A stretch of 64,000 nucleotides of DNA from Acestrorhynchus altus (Eukaryota > Chordata > Actinopteri > Characiformes > Acestrorhynchidae). The notes beneath the pieces were generated by a model. The model saw nothing but the letters and a program-made list of their open reading frames with translations, was not told the origin of the DNA and ran no database searches. The stretch covers positions 4,349,367-4,413,366 of the forward strand of contig CM067523.1 of NCBI GenBank assembly GCA_034509495.1, read 5' to 3'. Below, piece after piece: positions 52,611 through 63,811 of this stretch. The translations under genes and the position numbers were made by a program. How positions within the stretch are numbered: the first letter of the stretch is position 1; the number at the start of each line of letters is the position of its first letter.

Positions 52611-52678
<68 letters not shown>
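52611..52678. repeat. Long (AC)n microsatellite
   Basis: About 34 uninterrupted AC units. Confidence 0.97.
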
Positions 52679-52680
<2 letters not shown>

Positions 52681-52789
52681 CTTTGGCAACTGCCCCAGTA
52701 CTGTCGTTAGCCATGCTGGTACTAGGGGCAGGAGCTGTGGGGGGCAGGGGCTGTAGAAGGTGAAGGGGGGGATTAAGGGGGGGAGTGAG

Positions 52790-53110
52790 CATTGCTCACC
52801 CGGAGCAATCGGATGAAAACGCAGTGCAGATGTAATTTGTTTTCAATGGCTGTTTCAAAAGAATAATTGTGGTGACACTGGCCGATCGATAGTATGGATT
52901 TTTGTTTTCGAGTGCACTGTGTGTGTGGTGCTAAGAGGAGGCAGGAAATACAACACTGCAGCCTGAATACAATAAAAATGGATGGCGGGGGTCCGTGGGT
53001 ATTTGTGGGGCTGCTCGCCTTCACACATCGGCCCGTACACATCATTGGTGGGATTACTGAACGCGTCCTCTGGGCCCACAGAGCCAGACCTGGATATGCA
53101 GCCAGTGCTG
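52790..53110. promoter_or_regulatory. Complex non-coding island
   Basis: Repeat-free sequence. Frames of 130 and 147 residues run through it on opposite strands (52894-53286 and 52773-53216) but both depend on the following CT/CA-rich stretch and have no domain. Possible conserved element. Confidence 0.3.
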
Positions 53111-53119
53111 CTCGTCTCT

Positions 53120-53220
53120 TGCTACCTCTCTCTCCCCTTCTCCCTCTCCCTCTCTCTCTTGCTCTTTTTCTCTCTGTGTCTCTCCCCACCTCACCCCACC
53201 ACACACACACACACACACAC
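53120..53220. repeat. CT-rich stretch then (CA)n
   Basis: A pyrimidine-rich run (53125-53180) leads into about eleven CA units (53199-53220). Confidence 0.92.
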
Positions 53221-53659
53221 TTGCTCTCTGTCTGGCACTCCCTGCTATGCTTTCAGGGGGAAAAAACATTGCCTACACTTGAATAAACTCACTTAAGATG
53301 AAACACAGCAATGGCGGGAGGGGAAAAAAGAGGAGAGAACAACTAGACCTCCACTGAAACAGAGTTGGGCGAGAGTGGCCTGAAACAGATAGATACGTGA
53401 GGTCTATAGGACAAGGCAAATGTAACTCATATAAGCCAGAAGATTATGCCTGATCTTGCAGTGCAAACCCATTTGTGAAACCTGATTTTCACTGATATAA
53501 CAAAACCTTTTATCCGTGAAACTGTAGCTCTTATTTTTTTTAATGCAAAATAAAATAAAAGGGAATTCTATCTATCATTCCAAAATCTGATTTTTTAGAT
53601 GTTGAGACGTAAAACAACACCATGTTGTTTGGCTTTGGGTTAAAATATGTTGCTGCTCT
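53221..53659. other. No gene seen
   Basis: Unique, AT-moderate sequence without recognisable elements. Confidence 0.35.
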
Positions 53660-53800
53660 TAATTGAAAACTAAGTATTTCCATTTTTGTCCATTTTTAGT
53701 TTTGTCCATGGTTGAACCCAGTTGCTGCTCAGTACAGTGTGTAAATGATTCTGGATGAATTGACCAATGGAAATGAGCAATAGCTGAGAGACACACATTC
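53660..53800 (-). repeat. Family K dispersed repeat, reverse copy
   Basis: Reverse complement of the 38545-38680 copy: TCCATTTTTAGTTTTGTCCA, GGTTGAACCC, GTACAGTGTGTAAATGATT and GAATTGACCAATGGAAATGA in the expected reversed order. Confidence 0.75.
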
Positions 53801-54274
53801 AAGTTCATTTGTCTAACATCAAAATTCCGGCACATTTTGAGTAGAGGTGAATGTACTCAACTGTGTTACAGTGAACTGAGAAATATGGTGACTTTTAGGG
53901 TTTGCCTTATATTTGGATGGTGCAAATATAAATTCATTGACTCCTGATCGTCTCCTCGTTTACCAATACTATAGTAATTCTCTCAGGCTGTTGTACTTAC
54001 TTACTGTTAACATTGAAGGTTACAGGAGCAGATTGCCACTTTCCGGGTGTGTTTGGCTTTATGTTTGAGCAATGTGAACTTTAGAACAGTGTTACAGTGT
54101 TACAGTACTACAGGTAACATGCAACAAGTGAATTGTTTGTTCTCAGTTCAGCGTGTTGTTTGATATTTGAGGCAGTGAAGTTCACTTAACTCAGATTTTA
54201 AGTTAATTAAACTTATGGTACAACATACAGTAATGCATCTTAACTAATTAGAGTATTTTTTTTTTCTTGGTTCT
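53801..54274. other. No gene seen; AT-rich unique sequence
   Basis: AT-rich sequence with no recognisable elements. Confidence 0.35.
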
Positions 54275-54595
54275 GTTGGAGTAAATGTCTGCATGGTTCT
54301 AAAAGGCTTTTTGGAAGATTTTGAAGCATTGTTGTGAGAATCTTATTACATTCAGTGACTGTGAGGTGGTGATCGCCATCCCTCTCATCCCCATTCCCCA
54401 GCTTATCCCAAAAGTATTGAATAGAGCAGCATCATTCTAGAGAACACAATTCCACTGCTCTACAGCTCAATTTATATCCCTCTAGCCCCTCTGGCATTAG
54501 ACATGGTGCTAATAGGTTCATGTTTATCTGCTCCAGAGAGTTTTATTCTATTGACAACACTTCTTCATAGGGACTAGACACGCTGTGTATGTGCA
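54275..54595 (+). mobile_element. Family B short Tc1-type element, copy 6 (no TIRs)
   Basis: Collinear with 11.85-12.14 kb (GTTGGAGTA, GGCTTT-CC-AGATTTTG, TGTGAGGACTT/TGTGAGAATCTT, CATTCAGTGA) and with 32.39-32.56 kb at its right end. Both TIRs have been lost. Confidence 0.7.
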
Positions 54596-54626
54596 TTTTC
54601 AATGGGTGTAACTCTTCAAACTTGTC

Positions 54627-55290
54627 AGCAGTTGCATGCTTTTTTTAAGCTCATATCTCAGGATCAGAGTAACCTACAGGTATGTACACATATAATAACA
54701 AACAACAAGATGTACCCCTATGTAACCATGTGTATCAGCAAGTAATCCAGCTTTGGAAACAAATAAAATCCACTTTCTAACTGCATTAAATCCCAGTTTA
54801 AATGCCAAAGGAGCATCAAGTGCATGTTTACTGCTCTGTCCACGTGTACATGGTCAACCTGCATACAGAGTCAGATTGATCAGTGAGAGGGGGCAGGGAT
54901 AATGAAGTCACTGACCCAGATATTGGGATATATAGAGGAAAATGAGGAAAGAGGGGCTGTCCTCTTTCTTTGCTCATACAAATTTCACAATAAAAGTCCC
55001 CAGAAAGGGGTAAAACTAATACTTTCATAAATAACGAAGTAATAAAAAGACAATAATTAAGGACATTCAGGTTAATTTATTTTTGTTTATTTGGAGCACT
55101 ATCAAGTATTTTGAAGAACTTGTAACTATTCTTATCAAGCTAATCTTTACAAATAACTCATCCACATTCTTTTGATCAAATATAGTAGGATAATAGGATC
55201 TGTGTGTGTGACTGTCTCACTGGCAAATAAAAATACATCAAATCAATAAACATGGAAATACCCTGCAAAATTATCTCAAGCTTCCAACAG
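54627..55290 (-). mobile_element. Family A TTAA element, copy 9, reverse
   Basis: Shares the CTCATATCTCAGGATCAGAG segment, the conserved core (54804-54860, reverse), GGAAAATGAGGAAAGAGGGG and ACTATCAAGTATTTTGAAGA with other copies. The left terminus is decayed, but TTAA follows at 55291-55294. The right terminus is missing. Confidence 0.8.
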
Positions 55291-55378
55291 TTAAAGCAGC
55301 TAAGTGCATTCTTTAGAGGTTATGTCCTCATATATTTGGACATATACTCTAAAATTGAGGAGAAATAGTTATCTAGTC

Positions 55379-55410
55379 AGGTGTCCCAATAGTTTTGCCC
55401 ATATAGTGGC
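55379..55410 (-). mobile_element. Solitary family B TIR
   Basis: GGTGTCCCAATAGTTTTGCC followed by CATATAGTGG; the rest of the element is absent. Confidence 0.65.
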
Positions 55411-55619
55411 AAAAAACCCCAGGCTTTGGGTGGAATAGTTCGACATCACTTGGTATGCTGTCCGGCTGAACTCCTGCTGTCTGATGTTTTAAACAAGTGG
55501 TGTCTCTTGTATAGATCCACATCCTTCATTCAACAGATCCATAAACTAATGAAGGTGAATATTCTGTACCAAATTAATTTAAAGAATAAATAATTCAGGT
55601 AATTTTGTTCATCAAGGCA

Positions 55620-56296
55620 AACACAAACACCCCGGGCGCTGTTTTACTAAACAGCAGTGGGGATTTTTCTTCTTTTCTGGCTTCTTTCTTTCTTTTGTTT
55701 CCTAATGTTTCTTCGGGGGCAGATGATATGAATGTGTTTGATTTAAAAACTACACTGTTGTATAAAAAGAAGCAGTCGTAATATGATGTTTACAATACAG
55801 CAGAGATTTTTTAAATACCGGCAAAGCTCAAGGCACGTCGAGTGGTGACAGTTCTGAAAGTGACCTGCAGGCTTTCTTGGCGGGGATATAATTTCTTTTT
55901 CAGCTCATTTATATTTGGAGTTCTAATAGGATGTGTTCCCACGGGTTAGTTAAGGGAAAGGGTGGCTGGAGACATCGGGGCTGATTTTTCAGGTACTCCA
56001 TCCCCTGCTCTGATTTTCTCTCCTTTGCTACAGCAGTGTCCTGAGGCCCTTTCCCAAATGGCCTCTCTATGGGCCAGATAATGGGCAGTTTGCACGTTCA
56101 GGAAAAAAAAAAAATCAGACTTTGTTTTTCCACGCTGTAACTGTCCAGGGCACCTCTAATTTGTCTGGGAAAATGTGGGGGCACAGAGCTAGAGATATTG
56201 GTGCTACGGTAGACATATTTGCTTCTTTCTACCCGCAGAGTGTGTGGAGAGAGAGGAAGAAAGAAAACATCATTCTTTCTAAGGCTCAACATGCAT

Positions 56297-56347
<51 letters not shown>

Positions 56348-56700
56348 CGCTCTCTCTCTCTCTCTGCAGTATTCCCATGCGGCCCGTGGCCACCAGAGGC
56401 TCGGGGCTGATTTATTAGTATGGCCCCAGCTCCTGTCCTCTGCCTGACTGCCTCTGCAATGGAGAAATTTCCTCTTTTTTAAAACAGCAAACCTGGTGAA
56501 TAGGGCTACATCATGGAATGACTGCCTAATACACTGTCTCATCCTCCTCTCGCTGTTTCTTTCCTGACCCCTCTGCCTCCCCACATGGCTCCCCGCTGTG
56601 TCGGATCCATTCACATTGAACTCCTCCACTTTCTCAGCGAATCATTTACCTCTCCCGAACGAATTAAAGGTACAATGCGAGTGAGTACACAGGGGCATTA
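55620..56700. promoter_or_regulatory. Long complex non-coding island with an internal (CT)n
   Basis: About 1 kb of repeat-poor sequence with GC- and AT-rich blocks. It is interrupted by a T-rich patch near 55668-55700 and the CT array at 56299-56365. The sequence between 56040 and 56260 and that between 56440 and 56700 are the most balanced parts. Frames near 56219-56629 are driven by the CT array. Candidate conserved regulatory block, inferred. Confidence 0.35.
56299..56365. repeat. (CT)n microsatellite
   Basis: About 32 CT units with two CG interruptions. Confidence 0.97.
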
Positions 56701-57258
56701 TTCACCACACTCAGCAGTGACCCCTGCTACGAAGAGCACAAGTGAAATACATAACATGTTTACAAATTAAACATCATTAAAGTCACTGTCAGCAATTTCA
56801 ATTTTCGAGCAATGACTAGATTAATGCGTTAGGAAAACAACATTTCAGATATTTTAGTTTCTGATTTTAGACGACACGAAGCAATAATGACACTTGTTAA
56901 CACACCACCTGGACAATCAGGGACATTAGATCACTATGGACACGAAGGTTGAGATGTAGATCTGTTACAGTATTTGGGTGAAAGGTAAGCTTAAGGTTAG
57001 GTTTGCCCACCATCTTTTTTTCCCATCACATATATTCATATATTCCAACGTGTCATGCTCTTGTACCCTTAAATGATCGATGCAGTTGTTATTATGCATT
57101 GTATACACATTTACATGCAATTAAATAAGTATACATCTTAAGACTGACCTTGGTAGTAAAGTGTTTCATGCATTGAACATGTATAACGTATTATATTTAC
57201 ACTTACATTTACAGCTGTTTATAGGACTTTGGCTGTGATATCAGAATTGTATTCCTTG
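56701..57258. other. No gene seen; AT-rich sequence
   Basis: AT-rich unique sequence with one AAGGTTAGGTT string near 56994 that hints at family G. Confidence 0.35.
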
Positions 57259-57536
57259 CATATTATATCCACAGATATCATAGTATTGGTATTGGACAGA
57301 CATTTTATGATAGAAGTGACTGATATATCTGAGTATCTTAAAAGGCTGCATTCTTGTACGTAATTTAATTATAAACCAGGTTTTATAATCATTATACCTC
57401 AAAAGAAATATTTCAAGCCATATTTCGTTTTTGTTTTGAACAGCATGTTTATAAAGACATCATTTATAACCAAAATACAAATGATCAGAATAATATTCGA
57501 AGGTTTCATTTTGTGTTACTAATCAAACAGTGCAAA
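57259..57536 (+). repeat. Duplicated AT-rich segment (family H), copy 1
   Basis: Collinear with 59647-59883: TATATCCACAGAT, GGACAGACATTT, AAAGGCTGCATTCTTGTAC, AATCAGAATA/GATCAGAATAAT and GTGTTACTAATCAAACAGT. It ends where the Tc1-like remnant begins, so it could be that element's 5' flank or part of the element. Confidence 0.75.
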
Positions 57537-58080
57537 TATCGTGTTCAGCACATGCAACTGCAACCAAGGGGAAGACATCTGACCCAACAATTGTCCAGAA
57601 GACAACTGTCAACACCCTCCATAAAGATGGTGAGCCACAGAAGGTCACTGTATTCACTGTTTTCAATAATATTAATGGAAAGTTGACTGGAAAAGGAAAA
57701 TGTGATGGGAAAATATGCAAGAGCAACAAGGATGACCATAGCATCCATAGGATTGATTCAAGAACTAGAGGAGAGCTTCACACAGAGTGGACTGAGGTTG
57801 GTTTCACTGCAAGATTCCTAAAATAGCCTCAACTCAAGCTCCTAGAGTCTGGAGGAAGAGTGGACAATCATAGAATCCAAGGTGTCTGAAGTCTGCAGTC
57901 TGTGATGGTTTAAGGTGCTGTAATGTGTTCTTTTGGTCCATGGTGTTGTTTCAAGTCCAGAGTCAATGCAGCATCTACCTGGAGATACTAGAGCACTTCA
58001 TGCTTCCATCAGCATTATGGAGATGCTGATTTCCTTTTGCTGTAGGAATCAGCACCTGCTCACAGAACCAAATGGTCTTA
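57537..58080 (+). pseudogene. Tc1-like transposase remnant, N-terminal and catalytic fragments
   Basis: The frame beginning near 57530 reads INGKLTGKGKCDGKICKSNK and DDHSIHRI, then GELHTEWTEVGFTA. This matches the second helix-turn-helix part of a fish/frog Tc1 subfamily (xxxSGKCGRKRKTSxRDDRxLxRI-type, then LHxEWxxxG). After stop codons at about 57822, another segment (GTTTCAAGTCCAGAGTCAAT, GCATCTACCTGGAGATACTA, GAGCACTTCATGCTTCCATC) encodes pieces of the catalytic domain around RVN/WRY and the region before the second acidic residue. Stops and deletions abolish function. TIRs are not seen. Confidence 0.8.
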
Positions 58081-59480
58081 TTAATTAATATTCTACTAAT
58101 TTGAAATAATGGATTGAAGTGATAATTTGCTTTACATGTAATGGGTATATGACAATTATTATTCCACCACTGGAAAACAGGCAGGGCTTTACACCCAGAC
58201 TTTTACATTTCTGATCATAATAGCATGCACTAATGCCCTGTATATATTTATTTATATGCAGAAGCTAGACAGTATCACTTGATTCAGATCATATAACTGA
58301 GAGACAAGTGCCTGGGTATATTAGCCATTTTCCAATGAAAAGCCACTGGCATACAATCAAAATGCAGAGGACCAGCAAATCTACATTAGCTCAGATATGA
58401 ATCCAGTTATTGGCGTGTCTCTTCAACACTGACATTAAAAAAGTCATTCAAGGTGCAATAAAGGCAGCAGGATCATAATCATCACTGAATGGATGGGCTG
58501 ATCCACCTCATGGAATGAAGGCCCTTTAAAGCCACACGCACCTTCCTCCCGCCTGCAGTGGACAGCCAGGTTGTGCCTGAAAGGTTCTAGATTCTAGTTT
58601 TCTAAACTGACATTCATTGGTTACACATTTAATTTGATCCCATGCTGCCTTTTCATGTTGGTCCTAGGATCCCGTTGTCCACTTGTGAAACATTAAGGAG
58701 GACGCCAGAGTGCTGTGATGTGGAAGCCTTGCCAATCAGTGTATAGACATACACAAGCACATTAAAGCATGTTAAAACCATGTTTAGCCAATTAGTCTTA
58801 TCTTCCCTCCACAACTTCAGAGTAAAATTTCACTAAAAATAAAATAAAAAATAAAGATCTCACTGGTAAAATGACCAGTAAAGGTCAGATAGGAGACAAA
58901 ACAGGTACCAAGATTGTAAAGCCCTGCCTCCTTTCTCTCCGTTTGTAGTAATGACGTAGTCATCAACGAGTCATTTTGCAGACCTCATCCCACATTGCAA
59001 CTGCAATGGTAGTGCACTGGCTATGGCTCTTGTCCAAAATTACTAGCTCAGCATTAGTATAATGGCTACTGTAGTGTAAGCACAGTTTTTAGATCTGTCC
59101 CCTGTCCCCACTGAGACCAGGTTACATGAATTAATCATAACACTATCCTCAGATTCTCTAGCAAGCAGACATTTTTGGGGGGTAAAATCATACACAATCA
59201 AAAGACACTTTCAAACTATTTTGTTTGGCACAAACAACCTTTCTAAGCAAGGACATTGATGACTAGAGGTCTGCAGTTTACTAGCTTTTATCGTCAATCT
59301 GGTGAATTCAATGAAGAATTGGCACTTAGGCTTTTAATTTGTAGTGCAAATCTGTGTGCGTCCAATAGTAAAGACAGGATGGAGCTGCTTCTATACAGTG
59401 AAGAAAAGATCCAACTCCACATTGTCCCACCCTTGATACACATGGAAGTCTCAAGGGAATTGATTTAAATGACAAATCCA
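58081..59480. other. No gene seen; about 1.4 kb of unique sequence
   Basis: Mostly unique sequence with short frames. The 70-residue frame at 59256-59468 has no domain. The part 58480-58720 is GC-moderate. Confidence 0.35.
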
Positions 59481-59485
59481 GGGTC

Positions 59486-59486
<1 letters not shown>

Positions 59487-59516
<30 letters not shown>

Positions 59517-59532
59517 CACCAGTATATATATA
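59487..59532. repeat. (TA)n-rich stretch
   Basis: TA runs separated by GTA and CACCAG interruptions. Confidence 0.9.
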
Positions 59533-59646
59533 TCAAGTTTCTTACAGTTAAAGGGATGCAACATTCAGGTCAGGAACTTATACTTACAGTCTTATGAATG
59601 ATGAGTGATGCTATAGAATAAATGTAACCATAACCATAACCATGCA

Positions 59647-59883
59647 TGCATTATATCCACAGATGGTAATGGACAGACATTTAAATTTCAATATCATAAA
59701 AGGCTGCATTCTTGTACATAATTCAATTAAAAAAAGGTGGTCATTATTTTTTTCATTATTCATTATAACTATTATAAATATTTAAAGCCTTTTTTTGCAT
59801 ATTCTATAATCAGAATACAAAGGATTAGAATCATATTACAATGTTTCATGTTGAGTTACTAAACAAACAGTAAAAATTGAATG
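59647..59883 (+). repeat. Duplicated AT-rich segment (family H), copy 2
   Basis: Collinear with 57259-57536 over most of its length. No transposase sequence follows this copy. Confidence 0.7.
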
Positions 59884-60394
59884 ATCATTTTTTGTTCCTT
59901 TAAGAGATAAATAAAGGATATACCTTTTTAAAAGTGAAAAGGCCAGTGCACAATGTTTTTTTTTTTAAGCAAAGAATTGTTTGCAGCTCTTCATCTTGAA
60001 CAAATTCCAAATCATCTCTATTGTGCTCCTCCTGCTTTCTTCTCTACTCAGTGGCCCCTGTGCCTCCCTAGTGTTCAGAACTAGAACTGGAACAGAATCA
60101 GCACATATTCTTATATATGCATAACAAATTCATAACAAGATCTCATAAAATATGTACGTCTATGAATGAAATGTACCCCACACTGTACAAATATTACAAT
60201 TCACAATGAGTTCCTGTCCACCTGTGGTACTCTTTTTTTACACACATGCCATGTACATGAAGAAGAATTGAGAATACAGCATCCGGACACCATGCTGCTT
60301 TTCTCTGTTATGAAGCTACTAAAATGGAATTAAACATGTAAATATGTAACTAAACATGTTAAAATGTTAAAATATCACACTGTAACATGATTGT
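59884..60394. other. No gene seen
   Basis: AT-rich unique sequence with a poly-T run near 59958. Confidence 0.35.
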
Positions 60395-60715
60395 GATTAG
60401 AGTTGGGATAATGGTTAAGTTTAAGTTATAATAAGGTTAGAGTTAAAATATGGATTAGGTTCATTTAGAGGAAGTTTGGGTCACAGTGAGGGTAGGTTTA
60501 AGTGTAGGCTATGGTAAAGTGTAGGGTTAGGATTAGGTTGAGGTTAATGTTCAGGTAATATAATAACACTGGTTGCTTTATAGCATTTTTGGTTCAAATA
60601 ATTTGATTGCTTTGTTTCTAGGTAGTGTCCGTTATTCATTTGCACAAGGAACAAACTTTATTTAGTATGCATTGTACAATTTCTGAAATGTTGTTTTGGT
60701 CATATAAGTATCTGT
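60395..60715 (+). repeat. Family G: degenerate GGTTAGG-type core plus dispersed flank, copy 2
   Basis: GGTTAAGTTTAAG and GGTTAGGATTAGG-type repeats are followed by AGGTAATATAATAACACTGG, TTGCTTTA, GGTTCAAATAATTTG and TATGCATTGTACAATTTCTG. This flank is collinear with the copy at 13.99-14.13 kb. Confidence 0.7.
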
Positions 60716-61807
60716 TGAGAGGCTTGGTGCAAGTTTGAGCTTTACATGAAGTAACATGGCATGTAAAGGCAGTACTTTTGATGTTTACAGCAATTTTTAA
60801 TGTGACTCTTTTACTGATGATTAGAATCATGATTTGATCCTACTGTCATGACCATACACTCCTGAGGGCTATGAACAAAGTTTTATCTTAAGAATAGTTG
60901 GTGAGTAAGGCCCATAGTTCTTTATGGATCTTCTATAGTAACACTAAAAGAACGCTTTGTAGTTCCTCTATTTTCAAGACTGTATAATATTTCCAGTAGA
61001 ACAGCTCGAATATTAGACTGGGCTTTGATTCTAAGGAGACTGACTTCTAAAAAGTTTCTTCTGCCAATCAGTGTTTTGATGATTGTACTAAGAAGACACT
61101 GGACTTCAGAGAATTATTGCACTTCAGCTGAAGTTAGAAGTGGGAAAGTCTCTAATTTCCACATTCTCACTTGTGAACATGGCCTTATTTCGGCTCAGCA
61201 ACTGTTGACATTTGAGCAGCTGAGCTGCAACAAGGCAGAAATGTGTGGTAATGGAGATCTGCAGCTCAGTAACATGACTTCAAATATTGGGATGAGTGTG
61301 TGTTGGGAGAGAGGGTAGTAGTGGTGGAGGGGTGTCCAGCAAAGTTGAGGACAGTGAAGAGAGAAAGAAGCTGTGCACTGAACCTCTTTGGATGGCTGTG
61401 TCTAATTGCAAAAGCAATGGAATGATTCTGCAGTGGCTGACAGGTGAGAGGAGCTCTAGCGTGACCAGAGCGTGTTTTCTCCAGTGGCCACAGGGGGACC
61501 ACACACATACACACATCTGGACATGGGGTTTGGGTGCACACACACTGACAGATGCATGTTCTTAGATACAATTCTTTTGGTTAACCCTTCTTCACAGCTT
61601 ACCGTTTTCCTGCTGTTTACTGTTTTCCTACACTGATTACAGGTTTCTGTTCATTAGTCTTGTAGATTTTTACTAAACTAACTCCTTTACAGGCTCTTCA
61701 CCAGACTACCTCTATAGCTACCTACTCCTGCTGCCTAACTGATGTTGGTTCAAGTCTCTTCCTGGTTGGGTGCTCCTATCTGCTCCCCCCGTCCAATATT
61801 TGCTCAA
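60716..61807. other. No gene seen; about 1.1 kb of unique sequence
   Basis: Plus-strand frames at 61025-61318 and 61296-61565, and the minus-strand frames opposite them, show no domain or splice evidence. I see nothing else. Confidence 0.35.
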
Positions 61808-62088
61808 CCCTTAGAACTCGAGATATTAATCTTTATCTGTGTGTACATGCTCAACCTGCATCCAGACTCTGACTGATCAATCAAGAGGAGGGAGAGCTAA
61901 TGACATCATTAGTTGTCCTGAGGAAAGGTAATACTGATAAATTCATAAATTATAATAGTAAAAATAATAACCTAGGATCCTTTGAAAATAACAATATCAT
62001 GTGTTACTATCTCTTTTTGGATTTTTTGGTGAACAAAAGTGAAACTACAAAAAAAAAATCCCACAAAATGATCCTAGGGTTTTAAAGG
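61808..62088 (-). mobile_element. Family A TTAA element, copy 10, reverse, internally deleted, both termini
   Basis: TCAA (61804-61807, decayed TTAA) then CCCTTAGAACTCGAGA; at the other end CCCACAAAATGATCCTAGGG and TTTTAAAGG followed by TTAA (62089-62092). At 281 bases it retains both ends and part of the conserved core (TGTACATGCTCAACCTGCAT) but little else. Confidence 0.88.
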
Positions 62089-62225
62089 TTAAACCTGCAT
62101 AATTCTTTGTTTGGCCCTTCCCTTCTGCTTTCTTTGCCATATATTGAGATGCCCTACCCTGCAGGATCTGTCCTAATGCTACCCAATCTGGCCCCCCACC
62201 ACCCCACTGCCCTCTGTGAAGCTGT

Positions 62226-62482
62226 CCTGCATGCAGGTTGAGCATGTACATGTGGACAGATGAGTGAACAAGCACTGGAAGCTCCTTTGTAATTTAAACT
62301 GGGATTTATTTCCGTTGGAAGCAAGTGAGATGGATTATTTGCTGATAAATTATCACGCAATGATGAGCCAAGCTTAGATAGGTCTTGCAGTATCATGTCT
62401 GTAGGTTACTCTGATCCTCAGATATGAAGCCAAGGAAACGGCATGTAGCTGCCCACAATGTGTGGATCTTGGATTATAAAAG
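62226..62482 (+). mobile_element. Family A TTAA element, copy 11, 3' part
   Basis: Begins within the conserved core (CATGCAGGTTGAGCATGTAC) and runs to the right terminus, degenerate GGATTATAAAAG, followed by TTAA (62483-62486). It follows copy 10 by about 140 bases in the opposite orientation. Confidence 0.85.
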
Positions 62483-62486
62483 TTAA

Positions 62487-63221
62487 GTATGTAGTTATCA
62501 TCAAGAAAAACAATTTTTAGTGTGCAGTGTGGTTCTATCAGTGTACTAGGAGGTGGAGCTGGTTCAAAAGCCAGTGTCCTTGATTAAAAACACTGCCACC
62601 TAAATCCCTTGGCTTTTTGGACTATTGAGCCAGCTCCTCCTCTCTAGGAAAACTATCTTCACTCCAGCTCTTCCTGCTGCCTGAAAGTTATTCCCCCATC
62701 TTCATCACTGGATCCCAAATCTGATGAGCTTGCAGGGATCTCATGTCACTCTCATCCTCGTTCTCATCCCTCTACTTGCCTGTCTTTATAAATGAGCCAA
62801 CAGTGATGCCCCGCAGATAAATGTGTGGTTAGTTTGTTGTAATATATACAGACGTGCAAGACAAACATCTCATTCCGTAAAGATGAATTGGTTTTCACGT
62901 TTAAAACTTTAATGTAAATAATCTTGGGGAATAAATACTTAAAAGTGCTGAATAAAGCCATAAAAATCACAATTATTTCCATTTGGTCAGTAAGTTCTGC
63001 CCCACTGGTGACACAGACTGATCTCATAGAGAAAATCACCATATTGCTTGTTTTTTTATTTCTTTATTTTTATTCTTCCTGTAAAATCACAATCGCTATG
63101 TTCAGAGGAAACAAGGCCTCCAGAAAAGAAGGAAGAACTACAGGTGAGACCTCTGAGTTGACTCAGAACAAGTGGACTGGTCAAACCCAATGTTACTGTA
63201 AACAAACAAACACTAGAAAAA
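62487..63221. other. No gene seen
   Basis: Unique sequence. Frames of 92 and 102 residues on opposite strands near 62764-63232 shadow one another and have no domain. Confidence 0.35.
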
Positions 63222-63325
63222 CATTATTCTAACTTTAACCTACACCCAAACCTAACCATAACCTAACCTACACCTTAATCTACACCTACACCTAATTTTC
63301 ATCTAACCATGAACCTACACCTCAA
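63222..63325 (-). repeat. Family G core, reverse
   Basis: CCTAACCATAACCTAACCTA and similar strings are the reverse complement of the GGTTAGG-type core. The unique flank of family G is not seen here. Confidence 0.6.
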
Positions 63326-63776
63326 AGCCTAAAAGGATGCTGCATAAATGATTGTGCAGTTAATGCAATAGTTTGTTAAATATCTTGAATCAAAGCTGCA
63401 TGTCCTCACTTTAACCCCATTTTGATTGCTTCGTTTCAAATCCATCGTGGTGACATATAGAAGCTACATAATAAGACAAGTGTCCTTGCTCAAAAACTGA
63501 CTGTATTTTCTGAGATCAGACACAGATCAGACAGAATTGGGGGAATGAAAATATGATGAATTAAATCAGGCCATGTGTGGTGTGGAGTGGTTTTTAAACA
63601 CAAGAGCATATTATCTGTCCATTACAACTAATGTATTCACGAATATGAGACCATCATATGTACAGTTCACACTATATACTGTATTACTGTTCAAATATAC
63701 ACAGGCATTCTTGTATAGCATAGACTTGCATTAGTGCTCTCTACTATCACCACAAATGTGCACAACTACACACATG

Positions 63777-63777
<1 letters not shown>
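63326..63777. other. No gene seen
   Basis: Unique AT-moderate sequence. Confidence 0.35.

Positions 63778-63809
<32 letters not shown>
63778..63809. repeat. (CA)n microsatellite
   Basis: About 15 uninterrupted CA units. Confidence 0.96.

Positions 63810-63811
<2 letters not shown>

Noticed and set aside
52773..53286. 147- and 130-residue frames on opposite strands
   Set aside because: They shadow each other and depend on CT/CA-rich sequence.
61025..61571. Cluster of 87-101-residue frames on both strands
   Set aside because: Mutual shadows without recognisable domains.
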